A DNA stretch of 64,000 bases from Eutreptiella sp. 'Long Island Sound 2002' (GCA_964036045.1 OZ038383.1:41128354-41192353); one strand, 5' to 3'. Positions 41,891 to 54,149 are shown, counted from the first letter of the stretch. The notes: generated from the letters alone by a model not told the origin. Program-made: numbers and translations.

Positions 41891-43100
41891 CTGCAAAAAG
41901 GATCAGGGATTGCATTCATTTGATACAGGTACCAGATTCCAGACCAGACTGATACTGCAGGGCATCCTGCATTGTAAGTCCGTGCAACACACTGTGGATT
42001 CGCAGGCTTACGTTGCACCCTTTGCAAAACCGCAACCATCAACAACATTTGCCTGGGTTGGATTGCGATCTCGCACTGTATTGGGCTGCAGCGCGACTCA
42101 CGAGCACTACACATCACCGGATTCCTGTGGTCTGGGTCATGGGAGATGTTTTCTCTTTTTGTCATGCTCTTGTGTTTAATCTTTTTTTGGACAATAGGTT
42201 GAATGCAGACACACAAACTTGCCCAAAAACTCTGGCCATGTTCCACCTACCCCTACAAAATGGGTGGATAAGCAATTTCTCTCTTCCTCGCGCATGCACT
42301 GTGCCATACATAGGAAAATCAAGACTGAAAAGCTGATAAAACACTGAAATCAATGCTCTCCTCTGCTCAAGTGGAGTGAAAATGGCGCATGTACATTTTC
42401 ATATCCAATTTGGATGCCTGCAACTGTACAATGCAACCATCATGTTAAATGCGACACATGCTGCCATACCTCAAAAAATGGTCCTTCACAACGGCTTGTG
42501 CACAGTACAACTTGAAACATGTTGGCAAATAACTACCAAGTAATTTTGACCGTTGGGGGGGGGGGGGACACACAACGGTCACCGAGCACCCGCTCACAAT
42601 GTGATTCAGATCCCTTCTCGATCATCCTTACAACACATGCAGCAGTGAAGAATGTAGGTGGGGGAGATATGTACGGTAAGATCATTGTTGCTTTTGACAA
42701 AGGTGCACTCGCCACAGCATGTTCCTCTGCGAATACTGTTTTCAGGATCGATCTCATGCAACATTCTATCTCTCTACAACCCCCCAAATTGGGCATCAAT
42801 TGACTGTGATTTCGTTATGCAAAAACTGCAATTGTGAAACATGCGGGTGGGGCAGACATATATGCCAATATTCTTGTTGTTCAACTATACTTTCACCAAG
42901 GTACGCACTTCAGAGCACTTCCGCGGAAACGCAATCTTCCTAACAACATGCTCTTCAGAGCGCGCGTCTCTGCAATGCTCCGCCGAATGCACACCAAATG
43001 ACTGTGTTCATGACACAAAGAATGGTATCAAGGAACCCCCCATATTCCAACATCCGTCTTGGGAGGGTATAGCCCACTTGCTAGCGTCCACCACCCCCCT
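41891..43100. other. Probable intron, no gene recognised
   Basis: It lies between two inferred minus-strand exons. A possible further exon on the minus strand (about 42799-42600, AEEHAVASAPLSKATMILPY) follows an acceptor-like TCACAG, but its frame is uncertain. Confidence 0.35.
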
Positions 43101-43121
43101 TCCCGGACCCTCTTTTGCACA

Positions 43122-43898
43122 CACATTGACCTAAGCAGTGCATTTTGGAGTTGCCCCCCCCTCCTCCTGGTTCCGCAGTGTCTTTTGTTTTCGCACACGG
43201 CACGGGGAGCCTACGCATTGGGTCATTAATATCTCCCCATCTGTGCCCGTAAATTTTGGGGGATTTTGCCCGCCTGCTTGTGCCGGACGGTGTGGTGCTC
43301 CTCCACTATCTCGATGACCTTTTGCTGGTAGGGCCAGTGGTGAGAATACCACTCTTGTCCTTGTCACCAAGAAATTTTTCTTGGAAAAATGGTTGGACCT
43401 GGAGTCAGGATTATTCAATCTCACCCCCGGGATTTTATGCAAATTTTCCATGTGAGGGGTTGTTTGGCGTGCCTCTCCCTGCCGTCTACCCAGCTGTTCC
43501 TGAAATTGCTCGGGTTCTTAGAGGGGCAGCCCGACACGTTCCACTACAGAGGGTGCTGTGGGGGGCTCATTCCTGGGAGGGGAGCATGGTCATGGTTGGC
43601 TACAGACCACGTCCTCAATCAGCAATAGGCCGAGCTACAGGGCGTAGTCTTATGAGTGCGTCTAGCGCAAGAGTTTGGGTGGCACTGTTACCATTTTCCC
43701 TCAAAATTCTGCAGCAAGCGACGATGCAATGGGGTTGGGCACCAAAAAATGGCTTTCCCGCCAATTGTGATGCCGCGTGCGATCGTCTGGCGCTTGGCGG
43801 TGTCTGGTATGGTGTTTCGGATCGTGTGGTGCTGTACTCAGCTGCACCTAGCTGACCCATTAAGTAGGCTGGACTCAGCAGCTATAACCGCCGTGTAG
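43122..43898 (+). pseudogene. DIRS-type RT-RNase H relic
   Basis: In the opposite orientation to the inferred host gene. HIDLSSAFWS at 43122 matches the first catalytic RT motif (HIDLTNAFWS in the element at 19 kb). LLHYLDDLLLVG with the YLDD codons at 43307-43318 is the active site. HLADPLSRLDSA near 43850-43880 matches the end of RNase H. Frames shift repeatedly in between, first at a C run (43154-43160). It is an old copy of the same class as the 18-29 kb element, probably within an intron. Confidence 0.65.
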
Positions 43899-44020
43899 AG
43901 TGCGGGGCCTGGTGTCTCCTTGAACAGTTGTTGCGGCAACCAAGGGTCTATGAGATGTTGGGAGAGTCTTTGTTGAACCATCTGGGCGTGGCATGTCGGC
44001 GGCGTTAATCAACGGCGGCA

Positions 44021-44035
44021 TGCGTGTGTGTGTGC

Positions 44036-44084
<49 letters not shown>

Positions 44085-44085
44085 T
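44021..44085. repeat. (GT)n microsatellite
   Basis: A GT tract of about 60 bases with minor interruptions, just after the RT relic. Confidence 0.95.
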
Positions 44086-44823
44086 GTTGTTTCTTTGCCA
44101 CTGCCCATGAGGGTGTTCGTGCCGCATGCGGGAGCCTATGGGCCCGCCGCACTTCTTTGTTGCTGCCTTTGGCGATCTTGGCCTGCCCGCCCCCCCAGCA
44201 GTGCCTAGCTAGCCCATTAAATAGGTTGGGCTGTGACTTGGTGGTGACAAGCAACGCGCAACCGCATGCACGTTGGTACTGGGGTGCCTTGAGCATTGTA
44301 AGCTTGGCTTGTGTTTGGCGGAAGCAAGAGCTTGCGGAGGGCTTTCACACGTCTGTTGCTTGAGGAGGCACCGCTTCGCCCCTGGTGTGGGGTAGCCATC
44401 GCCACAATAGCAGTCGGTTGCGTTAGTGCTCCGAGCTAGTGCACCTTTGTCCGCCGCAGAGTGCGGGTGAGGGGCCTTAACCCAAGGTAGTATGCGTATG
44501 CCCTGGGGCTGATGAAAGGTTAACCACAGCACTCTTTCGGCCTGCATCACGTGGTGCTTTGTTTGCCATGGTAAATAAATACTAGTTTGCCCCGAAACTA
44601 TGTTTACCACCACAGCCCCCCCCCCTCCCTTTGCCTTCATCCCACAGGCCTTTCTGAAATTTTCTTCTGCCCACCTGTCCACCCACGTGCCTGTCATATG
44701 ACCGCGTATTCATTTATGATTGTATGTATTCTCGACCTGAGAAAGCGATCCCTACAGACCCCGACGGAATCGGGGAGTGGTCTGCACTGGGAGTGGGCAG
44801 AACATAAAGAATGAGGGCAATAC

Positions 44824-44979
44824 TTTGCACTCCTTGACTGCCTGTAGCCAGCCGCATTGCCCACAGACAGTGATGTATATTTGATTTGTGTGCTTTTGGC
44901 GCAGGCCACGGCTATGCACCGTCCGATTGCACTCGTTGCAGTAGATCTCGTGGCAATCCACACATTCGATGGTGGCAGT
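44824..44979 (-). CDS. Exon with B-box zinc finger (second recognised)
   Basis: The acceptor TCTCTTAG precedes 44979 and the donor GTATTG follows 44824. The 156 bases give 52 codons in phase 0: TATIECVDCHEIYCNECNRT, then VHSRGLRQKHTN and CGQCGW. The pattern C-x2-C-x4-C-x2-C-x4-H...H is a good B-box. A second C-x2-C (CGQC) near the end may start another zinc site completed by the next exon. Splice sites, phase and domain agree, so this is well supported. The gene's function is unknown. Confidence 0.68.
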
Positions 44980-45299
44980 CTAAGAGAAATACGCAACGTG
45001 GTATTGGGTCCGGACACACTGAATGACCATGGCAAGGGGCAGATGGGATGAGGATTGGGCTCACTGCAAGATAAATGCATAGCGCCATGAATGCAAGAAA
45101 ACGCAAAGATCCGCAACCACAACGACAAACCCCAAAAAACTTTCTCATTTGTTACACCCAGCTATGGAAGCACTCACAGCAACAAAACGACAACATCAGA
45201 CTACTGCAGGGTGGCTTCCATGAACGCTGAAAGATCCACTGGAACATGAAAGATCATTGACAAAGAGACGACACATGAGCCTCCACCCTCAGCAACAAA

Positions 45300-46066
45300 T
45301 CTGCCTTGGCACCACACTTAGCCAAAACACTACCTTGGCACCAAATCGGTGTGATTCAGGCTTGCAAACACGGGGGGAGTTCTCGGAAATTGCATAACAT
45401 GCTTAAAACCCCCTCCAGACCAAAACCGGGGGGGGGGGGGGTACTGAATGGTGGCGCACACCAATGTGAGGGGAAGGCAAAATTGAGCCTTCCCCAGCCC
45501 CTAAGGGCATGCCCCAGACTGTTAGAAGAAGGCCGCTCTCAGGGTCGCTTCATCAGGTATCAAAAATTTTGCCACCGCAGACATTATGAAGAAATCGGGG
45601 GAATGCCCTTAACCCTCCCCCCCCCACGGAAAAACGGGGGGGGGGGGTTCCAGACCCTGAACGAGCACTTTTGTAGGTCCGGAGGGGGAGGTTCGGGGCA
45701 GCCCGGAGAGGGGACTGGGGGTCACCCTCCAAACAGTTGGGCATGCGGTCCACGCAGTCTGCACGCACCGCTCCTCACATCCACGTCTGTGCACGCACAC
45801 ACTCAAAGGACGTCTTTACCCAAAAGGAAAAAATTCGAGCCACCCAGTAGCCAGCTCATGATTGGACAGCACTTGAAAGGGCAACAAACAGCGGTTGGAG
45901 GGTAACCGACAGCAGTTGAAGATAACGGTGGCAGATGGGTAACCCACGGCGGTTGGAGGGTAACCGACGGCGGTCAGAGGGTGGCCGGAGGTGGACGTGT
46001 TGTCACAAAACAAAATTGTCCACGAAAAAATGCCCTACGCATTTACGACGACGGAAAACCACATAC
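45300..46066. other. Probable intron with G runs
   Basis: G runs lie near 45430-45440 and 45639-45648. A short repeat of GGGTAACCGACGGCGGT (about 45895-45985) occurs four times. No gene is recognised. Confidence 0.4.
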
Positions 46067-46153
46067 CCGCTCACAACACTCTCCACATTGCGCGAACTGC
46101 TTCAACCGCTCATATTCTTCCTGCACCCGCTCTTGCTCCGTTTGCGCATTTGC
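46067..46153 (-). CDS. Exon, coiled coil leading into a Cys pair (first recognised)
   Basis: The acceptor CCTTTGCAG precedes 46153 and the donor GTATGT follows 46067. The 87 bases encode 29 codons in phase 0: ANAQTEQERVQEEYERLKQF, then AQCGECCER. The acidic helix ends in C-x2-C, which could supply the first zinc ligands of a B-box continued in the next exon. It could follow the EF-hand exons, since exon 48840-48953 also ends at phase 0. Confidence 0.5.
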
Positions 46154-47949
46154 CTGCAAAGGCATGTGTGTGCAGAATACACCAAAGCCAAAACAAAATA
46201 CAAGTTGCGTATCACGGATTGCACACTCCTGTGGTGCACAGGCCTCAATGTGCCCCGCCGTACTGCGCATTGATGGGACGACCAGCAAATCTTTTTGCGT
46301 ACACGGCGTTTATGCCGCGCTCTCTCCCGTGCCCGCAGTGGGGGAGGGGCCCCGCCGCGCCCGATGGTCAACAGCCACTATTGCATTGTCAGCAAAATTT
46401 TCTGCAGGAGGGGAGACTTAGAACAATGTTGGGGACCAACGGACCCCACATCGGTGGATGGCAGGCCGAGTACAACGAAGCAGGAGCCCTTTTTGGAAAG
46501 ACCTGCAACATCCTAGGATCCGGAAAAAAAAATCACGAAAAATGAATTTTGACAAAATCCAAATCCGACTGCAGATTTGTGAACGGCATTGAAACGATCT
46601 ATGTAGCATTTGGAATTGAAAACCCGATCTGCTTTCGCTGTTTGGCGAAGCGTTTTTGTTTGGAAAATTTCGGATTTTTCGAAACGTGGGTCACCTGGCG
46701 ACCGGGATGGCGCCATGCTCGTGGCTCATCTGGCCCAGATTCAAACACCATCGTCTCCAGACAGCTCCCAGGGTCGCGGAAAAAAAAATTAGCTCCAAAC
46801 GACCCGGTGGCGCCAAAATACATCCGTTTGAGGGAGACCAATTTCTACGAAAAAGTGAGTTTTTTTTTTCAATCGTGGACGTTACAGAATTTGGCGCTGT
46901 GCGAATACAACCTTGAGGTACGAGGCTGCCTCCCAACCAAATCGAAGCCTTACTGTTGCCCTTCGATCTGTACCATGCGGTTTTGTGCGTGCCTTCGTGT
47001 GGTCATAGAACGGAGGCTGTCAAGTGGAGGATTTAGGAGCGCGCTGTCAGCAGTGGAAACAAGTTGTGTTTTTTGGCCATGATGGGTCTCCCCGAAAGTG
47101 GTACTGCAAGGAGCCCCGGATCCATCTGCCCTCAAACCTTTTTCATCAAGGTCCTTCGTGGTGCATAGCACGTGTTGGGTTGGTATCCAGGTCCGCGAGA
47201 TTATAAAATGCAGCCGTTTTGTGCGTCCAAGGTTTGACATTTGGCAGTTTTTTCAAGATACAGAGTCGCGTATTTTGGGCGGCATTGGGACATGTGGTGG
47301 AGTTACGCCTTGGGACGAAGCTCGTAACGATCTTTGAGACATGTAGAAGAGAATGACCGTGGGGTAGTATTTGGCAGCCCCGAATGTTGGTCGCAAAATT
47401 TATGCCAAAGAGTACTTTGTTTGTGTTACAAATGGACGTTGTCTTTACAACTTTTACAGAGATTGTTCGAAAGTTGTATCTTGCGGTCACCTGGAGTTTG
47501 CCCATAGACCAACGCGAATATGGCTGCGTACGGCGGACCAATAGACCTGAAAATGCATGGTCCGTGCCCCGGTCAAGTGCCATAATCAGGGCGGTTTGTG
47601 AGTTGGGGGTTTTGCGGACGTTGCAGTACATGGTGCAAGCTGTGGTGCATGGACCCAGGGACAAACCACCGCCCCATGATGATAAGGGCCGGTTGAAACC
47701 AAAAAGGACGCAATTAGAAGCAATAGGCTGGTGGTGTCGGCAAGCGCTAAAGGTGGGACAAACAGAGCATTTGCTGCTTTGGGGAAAAAATCATTTGTGA
47801 ATCCGATTTTTGAGGCCTGATTTTGCAAACATCATGGTCACCGAAATATAGCTCCCCCTCCAACTAACGGAGTTGATTCATTGCATCCAAACAAAGGTTG
47901 AACATCTGTGGTATGACTTGAACGGTGGTTGTAGAGGTCTTGGATAGGA
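46154..47949. other. No supported gene
   Basis: Several medium frames occur on both strands (for example plus 46549-47082, minus 47664-47146), but none has a recognisable domain. Likely intronic. Confidence 0.35.
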
Positions 47950-47953
47950 GCTT

Positions 47954-48260
47954 TCAACGTAGCAAGTTCAACCGTTGATAGCAAAAAGGTTTACAAATAG
48001 TGGAGCAATCTAGACCAATGACCGCAAAAAAAAACATTCCTAGGCTTGGGGAGGTGGAGCGTAGCGAGACCTTCCCAAGCCTAGCCAAAGCGCTGATGTT
48101 GAAAATGGCACAAAAAAATTTATTCCATTTATTTGCTTTCGCTAGAAGCATTTGTGCAAGTTTACATAGGAGTATAGAGAAACTTAGATGTTGTTGCTGT
48201 GTTAATTTTGCTAATGTGCATATAAGTCGGAACAAGTATATAAACATGCAGAAATGAAAT
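47954..48260. other. AT-rich patch with strong hairpin, possibly organelle-derived
   Basis: The sequence is clearly AT-richer than its surroundings. It contains an inverted pair at about 48041-48084, CTAGGCTTGGGGAGGT and ACCTTCCCAAGCCTAG, separated by about 13 bases. The style recalls plastid or mitochondrial intergenic repeats. No organelle gene was identified, so the origin is only suggested. Confidence 0.35.
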
Positions 48261-48839
48261 GTAACCAGGGCATAAAAAACTTTAACTTTGTTTCAGGTGT
48301 GTTTGGTTGGAACAAATGTCGTTTGGTTGCAGCACGAAGTTGTGGCGCTATAAAATACGGGAATGCCTCTTTGTTTAAATCCGTAAGTTGGTTTTGAAAA
48401 ATATGTCATTATGTTAGTATGCCGATGCCATATGGGTGCAAAGGAGAGCAGGCACAGTAGGACCTTTCTTTGGCTGTTTTTACCAAGCAGCCGAACAAGA
48501 TGATTTTCATATTGTCATTCTGTCCCATCACTGTACCACTAGGACTACCACTTAGTGTGCACGTCTTGCAGCGGGTGGGCGGGCTGGGCGAACCACGGGC
48601 CTTGTTGTACAAAATGCACAGGCACAGTGGAGTGCACAGCGTGCAGTCCCCAGAGTACGCCGTGCCAGGCTCAGTGTGCACAGTATGCAGTGTGCAGACC
48701 GTGGGGTGCAATGTGCAGAGCCCACACAGTGCTTAGAATGCGACCTCCACTACAGTGGGCCAATACAGCCACTCCAGCATGTGCAGGGTGCTTCTTGGGG
48801 GGGGGGGGGGGGCATAACGAGAAAGCGGCATTGGGCTAC

Positions 48840-48953
48840 CATCAATTGTATGAACTCATTAAATTCAATTTCCGCATTGCCATCGCCGTCCACAGCCTTC
48901 ACCATCGCCTGCACTTCTTCTTTGGTTGGGGTTTGACCCACGCATTCCAAGAC
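48840..48953 (-). CDS. EF-hand exon C (fourth EF hand)
   Basis: The acceptor CGTGTAG precedes 48953 and a donor GTAGCC follows 48840. The 114 bases encode 38 codons in phase 0: VLECVGQTPTKEEVQAMVKA, then VDGDGNAEIEFNEFIQLM. The loop D-x-D-x-N-x-E-x-x-x-x-E (DGDGNAEIEFNE) is a canonical calcium-binding EF hand, and the preceding helix aligns with the calmodulin C-lobe. If the donor is not used the frame reads on to a stop at 48750 through a Pro run, which looks wrong. It follows exon B. Confidence 0.7.
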
Positions 48954-49783
48954 CTACACGAAGCCAGAGCACAAATGGGAAAGGGTGGCTGGACCATTCA
49001 GGTGAAGACAAACCGTTCAATACATCCAGTGTTAGCAGTGACGGCTGCACCGCACACGCACGGCGGGCAAACAGCACATGGCTTTCCCGGAAGTCACGGC
49101 TCGAAAGCCCCCTCCTTCAACACACCCAACCTCCAGCCCACCAGCACTCGCAAGATGCACAACACCAATCCAAAGCAACCCCAAAAAAGAGACAAAAAAT
49201 CTTGAAAATGGTGCTTCCCATCAAGCAATAAAGGACACAATTGCGCACCATCAACAGTTGCAAGCTTTTGAGCCATGAGAATTGACATGACTATTGCATG
49301 GTCCAGTCTGGACCATGGTCCCACCATTTTGGGCCAATGGCCCACTTTGAGCCCCTGGCAGCACCCACCCTATGCGCCGTGCGAACGTGTACCGTCACCA
49401 GCATCCTCCTCCCAGTAAATACGATGCAATTTCCCCCGATGTCGTTGTGTACGCAGTTTGGGGGTGTAGGAGGTGATACGCTCACACTAGGCAGATACCA
49501 GACCATTCGCAGGACTCCAAATCGCAGAAATCAAACGCCAAGCCCACAACAAGTGTAGTGCTGTATGTTTATACCCTTGTCAATTGTTGCGAGCATGGGT
49601 TAGCAGCCCAAGCACCTTTTACACAATTATTGGGGCACAGCAAGATCAATGTCATAGATGCTGCGGTGTTGAATAGGGCCACCCAGATCGCAACCTTTGA
49701 CTGTACTGCACGGAGCTTTCGAATATGTACAGGCTAGGATTTTCCCGCAGCAGAAAGAGACCAGCTGTGCATGAACACAATAC

Positions 49784-49963
49784 CTTCATGACCTCCACAC
49801 TGGTAATGCCGCCGCTGTTGTCTGCATCGAACATCAAGAAGGCGTCCCGATACGCACACAATTGTGACAAGTCAAATGCGTCCTTGTGTGATGCCACCAG
49901 CGTCAAAAGCTCTGCGAAATCTAGCGTCCCACTCCGATCTGTGTCCACTGCAGCGATCATCCT
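49784..49963 (-). CDS. EF-hand exon B (second and third EF hands)
   Basis: The acceptor CGTTTACAG precedes 49963 and the donor GTATTG follows 49784. The 180 bases encode 60 codons in phase 0: RMIAAVDTDRSGTLDFAELL, a linker, then MFDADNSGGITSVEVMK. Loops DTDRSGTLDFAE and DADNSGGITSVE are complete EF hands. Joined to exons A and C the order of helices and loops follows calmodulin (EF1-EF4), with calmodulin-like spacing between hands. Calcium binding is expected. Whether the protein is a stand-alone calmodulin-like sensor or the EF region of a larger protein cannot be decided here. Confidence 0.78.
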
Positions 49964-50299
49964 CTGTAAACGCCGAAGGAGACAGCGGCATGCCGCATGT
50001 GTCTATGGGGCAGATGCCCAGCAGTCAGTTATGCGTACTGTATGCACGGGGGATATGCAGGAGCAGCAGTGCAGCAATGCTGCACCTTGCATCTCAGCGC
50101 AGGGGCAAATGCATTTTGGCGCCCTATTTTGGCAGTTGTTGCCATCTTGGTACAACTGCCATCCAGCAATTTTGACATTGACTGCGAAACACACAAAATC
50201 AACAACAGCGGCCTCAGTCCGCACCTATTTCCACTGAGGCTCCATACGTCGGGTCTAGAGGATTTCCAGCCGCGAAATTGCGGAGTCTAAATCTGACTG

Positions 50300-51671
50300 G
50301 GTGGGATCTAATGGGAGAGTAATGAGAGAGTGGGGTGTTTCGTCATTCTAATGCCATAGTTGAGATACCCATAAAAATCTGACTAATTTCAGGATACGTG
50401 TCAGCAAAAAACTCTACTGTGCTACACGCTGTGCACATCAAGAACTACCGCCAGACGTGGTACCCTCTTGAAGAGAGGATAGAATGGTGATGTTGGGGCA
50501 GTCCAGCCAAGGTAGACTGCAAAAGGACCATGCAGCCCTGTGTGGCCCTTTTGAAAGCCAAGAAACCTTAAAGATCGGGGCCAAAACTGCACAAGCAGTT
50601 TTCAGCACCAAGGGCGAATCGTCCAACTTCGAAAATGGGTTGTATGTCATTGTGACCACCCATGGCACCCGGGTACAGGGGGGGTGGAGGGGGTCAAAAT
50701 CGAAAAATTTCATTGGAGAATCATTTAAATGATGATTTTACAAGGAGTTGGACATCCGATATCATACATTTGGGTATGCTTCACGAATGACCCCCAAAAG
50801 GGCAGTAAACGCGCCGGTGGTAGATCTAACAATCCCCCTTCGAGGTGATATCTGATGACCTTTTGTCGGTTGGCAAGAGGTGTTCCACAAGGTTTCCCTT
50901 ACGTTCTACCGGCAGAAGCATTTCATGGTTCTTTACTTCATCTTCTGCAATAACACATTGTGGAGGTGCATTTTGCTGGGCAGTTTTTCCCAATGTAAAC
51001 AGAACCAAATTGCACAGAAAAAAAACAAATGGTATTGCATAATAATGCACAATGATGCACATAAGACATGCATATAAGACATGCACATAAGACATGCACA
51101 AAAATGCACGTGCAGTTTTTGACTCTCTCCCCCCCTGGCCACATCCAACGTGGGCTATCTCCGTAGGTAAGACGTCACAAGCATTTCTTTCAACACAAGC
51201 AGTTGATTCCTCAATGACACCAAGTGACAAGGTCTGCGGACCGCAACACCTGTACTTGACTGCAGAGGCGGCCACAGAATTAGTGAAGACTGCTGAGCGC
51301 ACTGCCACATTATCCCAGTGTCTGGAAGTACCGTCAAAATGGTGCTGCTGCTGCAGCACACGTACTGTGCGCACACATGTGCTCATGCTGTAAGTGGGTC
51401 ACTCATCGACAAAATGGCACTATTCCGGCTTTCTGCCTTAATGACTATTGACACTGTGGTACACATGCTCATGTCCACTGCCATCATGTGATTGTCGCCA
51501 GCAAAGATGGACCATACCAAAGAGCTGTGCAAAGTGCCGAAAATGCATCGCGTTACAGTTTTAAAAGCCGTTGTCAAGATGAATTAGGCAAGGCCACTCA
51601 AACAACTGCTGGCACATGCCAAATGCTACCCCCAAGACTTACTCAGCTACGGCTGCGCTTGGGGCATATAC
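50300..51671. other. Within the A-B intron
   Basis: It contains a short tandem of GACATGCACATAA-type units (about 51060-51105) and a 186-codon minus-strand frame (51386-50826) without recognised domains. That frame is unlikely to be an exon because exons A and B join in phase without it. Confidence 0.4.
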
Positions 51672-51814
51672 CTGCACCTCCTGCCTCGTGACTTTCTGCC
51701 CCAGACAGCGCATGATTTGGTACAGCTCCGAGCTGTCCACCGTTCCATCGCCGGACGCATCGAACATGTCAAAACATGTCTTGAACTCGGTGATCTGGTC
51801 CAGATCCACATCTC
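51672..51814 (-). CDS. EF-hand exon A (first EF hand)
   Basis: The acceptor GGGCTCAG precedes 51814 and the donor GTATAT follows 51672. The 143 bases give 47 whole codons plus two bases of a split codon: DVDLDQITEFKTCFDMFDAS, then GDGTVDSSELYQIMRCLGQK. The loop DASGDGTVDSSE is EF1, and the sequence before it resembles the calmodulin start (QI-EFK--F--FD). The exon ends exactly where exon B begins in calmodulin alignments (EVQ|RMI). The first coding exon must lie upstream; it was not found. The intron between A and B is 1708 bp. Confidence 0.75.
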
Positions 51815-51999
51815 CTGAGCCCAGAGAAAGTGAAGCAGAGCACAAGCAGAGGAGCGGTGCAACACCCAACACTGACCTACCCCAAAGGAGTTGGGGTTGG
51901 CTTGTCGAAGCTCACTGCACCCAACACCCAGAGCCCTTACTGGAAAACAATTGAGCTCGTGTCACCCACAGCTTAAACCACATGTGTCGCAGCTTCCAG

Positions 52000-53920
52000 T
52001 GCACAAGAGTCGGATGTGTGAAGGTGGACAAATTCATGCATCATCCATGGGCAGCAGCAAGGCGCAGCCGCACACCAAAATACCCGTCAGGAAAGCTGCA
52101 AGGCTTCGAGAGGTTTCCGCAGACAGACTTGCAGTTCACACAGCCCCCGTGTTACTGCCTACGGGGCACATTTGGTGCTGCCCACAAGACGTCCACCTCA
52201 TTCCAGACTCGCGACCCGTAAACAGCTTTTGACAGGGATCTATCATTCTTCGCTGTCCCACTGCACGCTGTGACAGTCTGCTCTTTCGTCTCCATGCTTG
52301 TGTCTCGGGCGGCAGGTTGTGACAGAAAAAGTCCACAGGATCCAAAGGACCCTAATCTTCAAATCTCGCAGTACGCAAGTACGTTGGTTCACTTGAGGTG
52401 TAGCTTGCAGGGCAGCTGGTATGCCCCCCTCCCCCGCTGCTGATGTCGCAGGATCCTGCGAACGAACCCCCACCCCGTGCGCACCAGCCATGCAAGTTCA
52501 AAGCATTCGGTTTACCCGGGGTCCCCGAGGCGGGGCAACTCGCCTTCTGACCCACTGCTAGCACCAATCAGTCCTGTGGCAAAGAAGGACCGACATGGGC
52601 AGGCACCTCAAGCACTTAGGACCAACGATCAACCAGCAACAGCCAAGGACAGCCAATGAAAAGCCCACAACAAGCAATGGAGAAGGGAGTAGTCCCTGAC
52701 GAGCCAGGGGCGCGAGGTCCATGGGCGTGGATCGAGAGCGCAGGCTGAGGCCCCAATGGAAACATCCAGCGTGGACAAAGCCCCTTAGCATTGGTCGTGC
52801 CTGTCACCCCAGCAGCAGTCCTACCCTGAACCCGTGAGGTTCAGTGGGTGCGGTGGGGTTCCTTTTAGTCGTTGGGCATGCATAAGTTGTTTGTAGCTCA
52901 AGGTAACAAACCTTCGTTCGTTGGAAGGGGTGGCTGTTATGCCACAAAGGCTAAGTAAGTATGCCGGTTGGTACTTCTGGGCGTGCCCTTGCACTTGTTT
53001 GAATTTGGAGTGGAAATTGTGCAAATTTTTTGTCTCCAGACGGCAGGAAAATGCTTTTTTTTTTTTTGGTGGGCAAGAGTGGAACAGTCATCCCTTTGCT
53101 CACAACTGCTGTTTCGCCTCCGCGGCGTCCACTCCCCTGCCAGTGCCATCAGGCTTCACCATCAATCAGTCCCAAAAAACATGGAGGGTGATCTCCACCA
53201 CATCTGATGTGAGAAATTGTAACACAGGGCTGGGGGGGAGGGGTTCAGCGGTGTCTATCCTGTGATGGCAAGTTTCACCATGGGAACTTTGCCAAAGGTT
53301 TCCAAAAAATCCGTGGGAAATGTGTGGGCCACCCCAGCAATGTAGTGGTGTGTAGGCTTTGGTGGACACAGACGGTTAGGGTCAACATCTTCTTATTTCT
53401 TTGGTGGTAAAATAGCAGGTGCCACTCACGATGCATGGGAGACCCGTCTTGCTCTTTTCTCTTTTTGGACTAGGAAAATTTTCTGCAGTGGCCCGCCTCA
53501 TTTCCATTCACACCAATAAACAAAAGGCAGCACATGGCTGCAAGTCTCTGGTGTCCTCATGAAACCCCCTTGTCGCCCTTTCCACAACACCAGGGGGGGG
53601 GGGGGGTTGAGAGTTGACAAAGCACTGCCGGAGCGCCGTCAGGATGTGCAAACGCCCACTGCATTGGCAGCCCGGGGTTCTAGGGTGTCCGCGCGACAGT
53701 CAACGCCACATCGTCCAATCATCATTTTCGTTGGCTCAGGTTCCTCTTCCATCACTGCTGCGGGTGTCTACAACATGGGCTGATACAGTGCAGGGGAGCG
53801 TGGGGCCGGGTAATGCAAGTTATGTGGTGGTGGGGGGGGGGGGGCTGATGCAGTGATGCAGGCGCCCGGGGGGGGGGGGGTTCATAGGTGGGGGCTGCAC
53901 ATGGAAGAAAGCAGAGCACA
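52000..53920. other. No supported gene
   Basis: Short frames only, with G runs near 53595-53608, 53830-53842 and 53869-53881. Confidence 0.4.
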
Positions 53921-53924
53921 GTAC

Positions 53925-54077
53925 CTCTGAACTCTCGGATTAGCGTCAAGAACTGCAGGAAATTCAGAGAGGCAGAGAGCTGAGTGATGCGGTTTGTGCG
54001 GCGGAGAAACTCCATCTCTGAACCCTTGAATCCCAGGCACAAGATGACAGTCTTGAATTCTCTGGCCGCCAAAGTAC
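53925..54077 (-). CDS. Possible exon with amphipathic Arg-rich helices
   Basis: Between an acceptor CGTGCGGCAG and a donor GTACTG the minus strand is open for 153 bases. One frame reads REFKTVILCLGFKGSEMEFL and NRITQLSASLNFLQFLTLIR. This alternation of hydrophobic and basic residues recalls membrane-channel linkers, but no family is assigned. It lies upstream of the EF-hand exons on the same strand, so it might belong to the same gene. A second frame is also open. Confidence 0.3.
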
Positions 54078-54149
54078 CTGCCGCACGGGGTTTGGAACAG
54101 AAAGCCCCTCCAAGGGATTGCAATCTTGACCATGGCGGGTTTGACTCAA

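Noticed and set aside
50826-51386. 186-codon minus frame as an exon of the EF-hand gene
   Set aside because: Exons A and B join in phase across it with good splice sites, and it contains a short tandem repeat and no domain.
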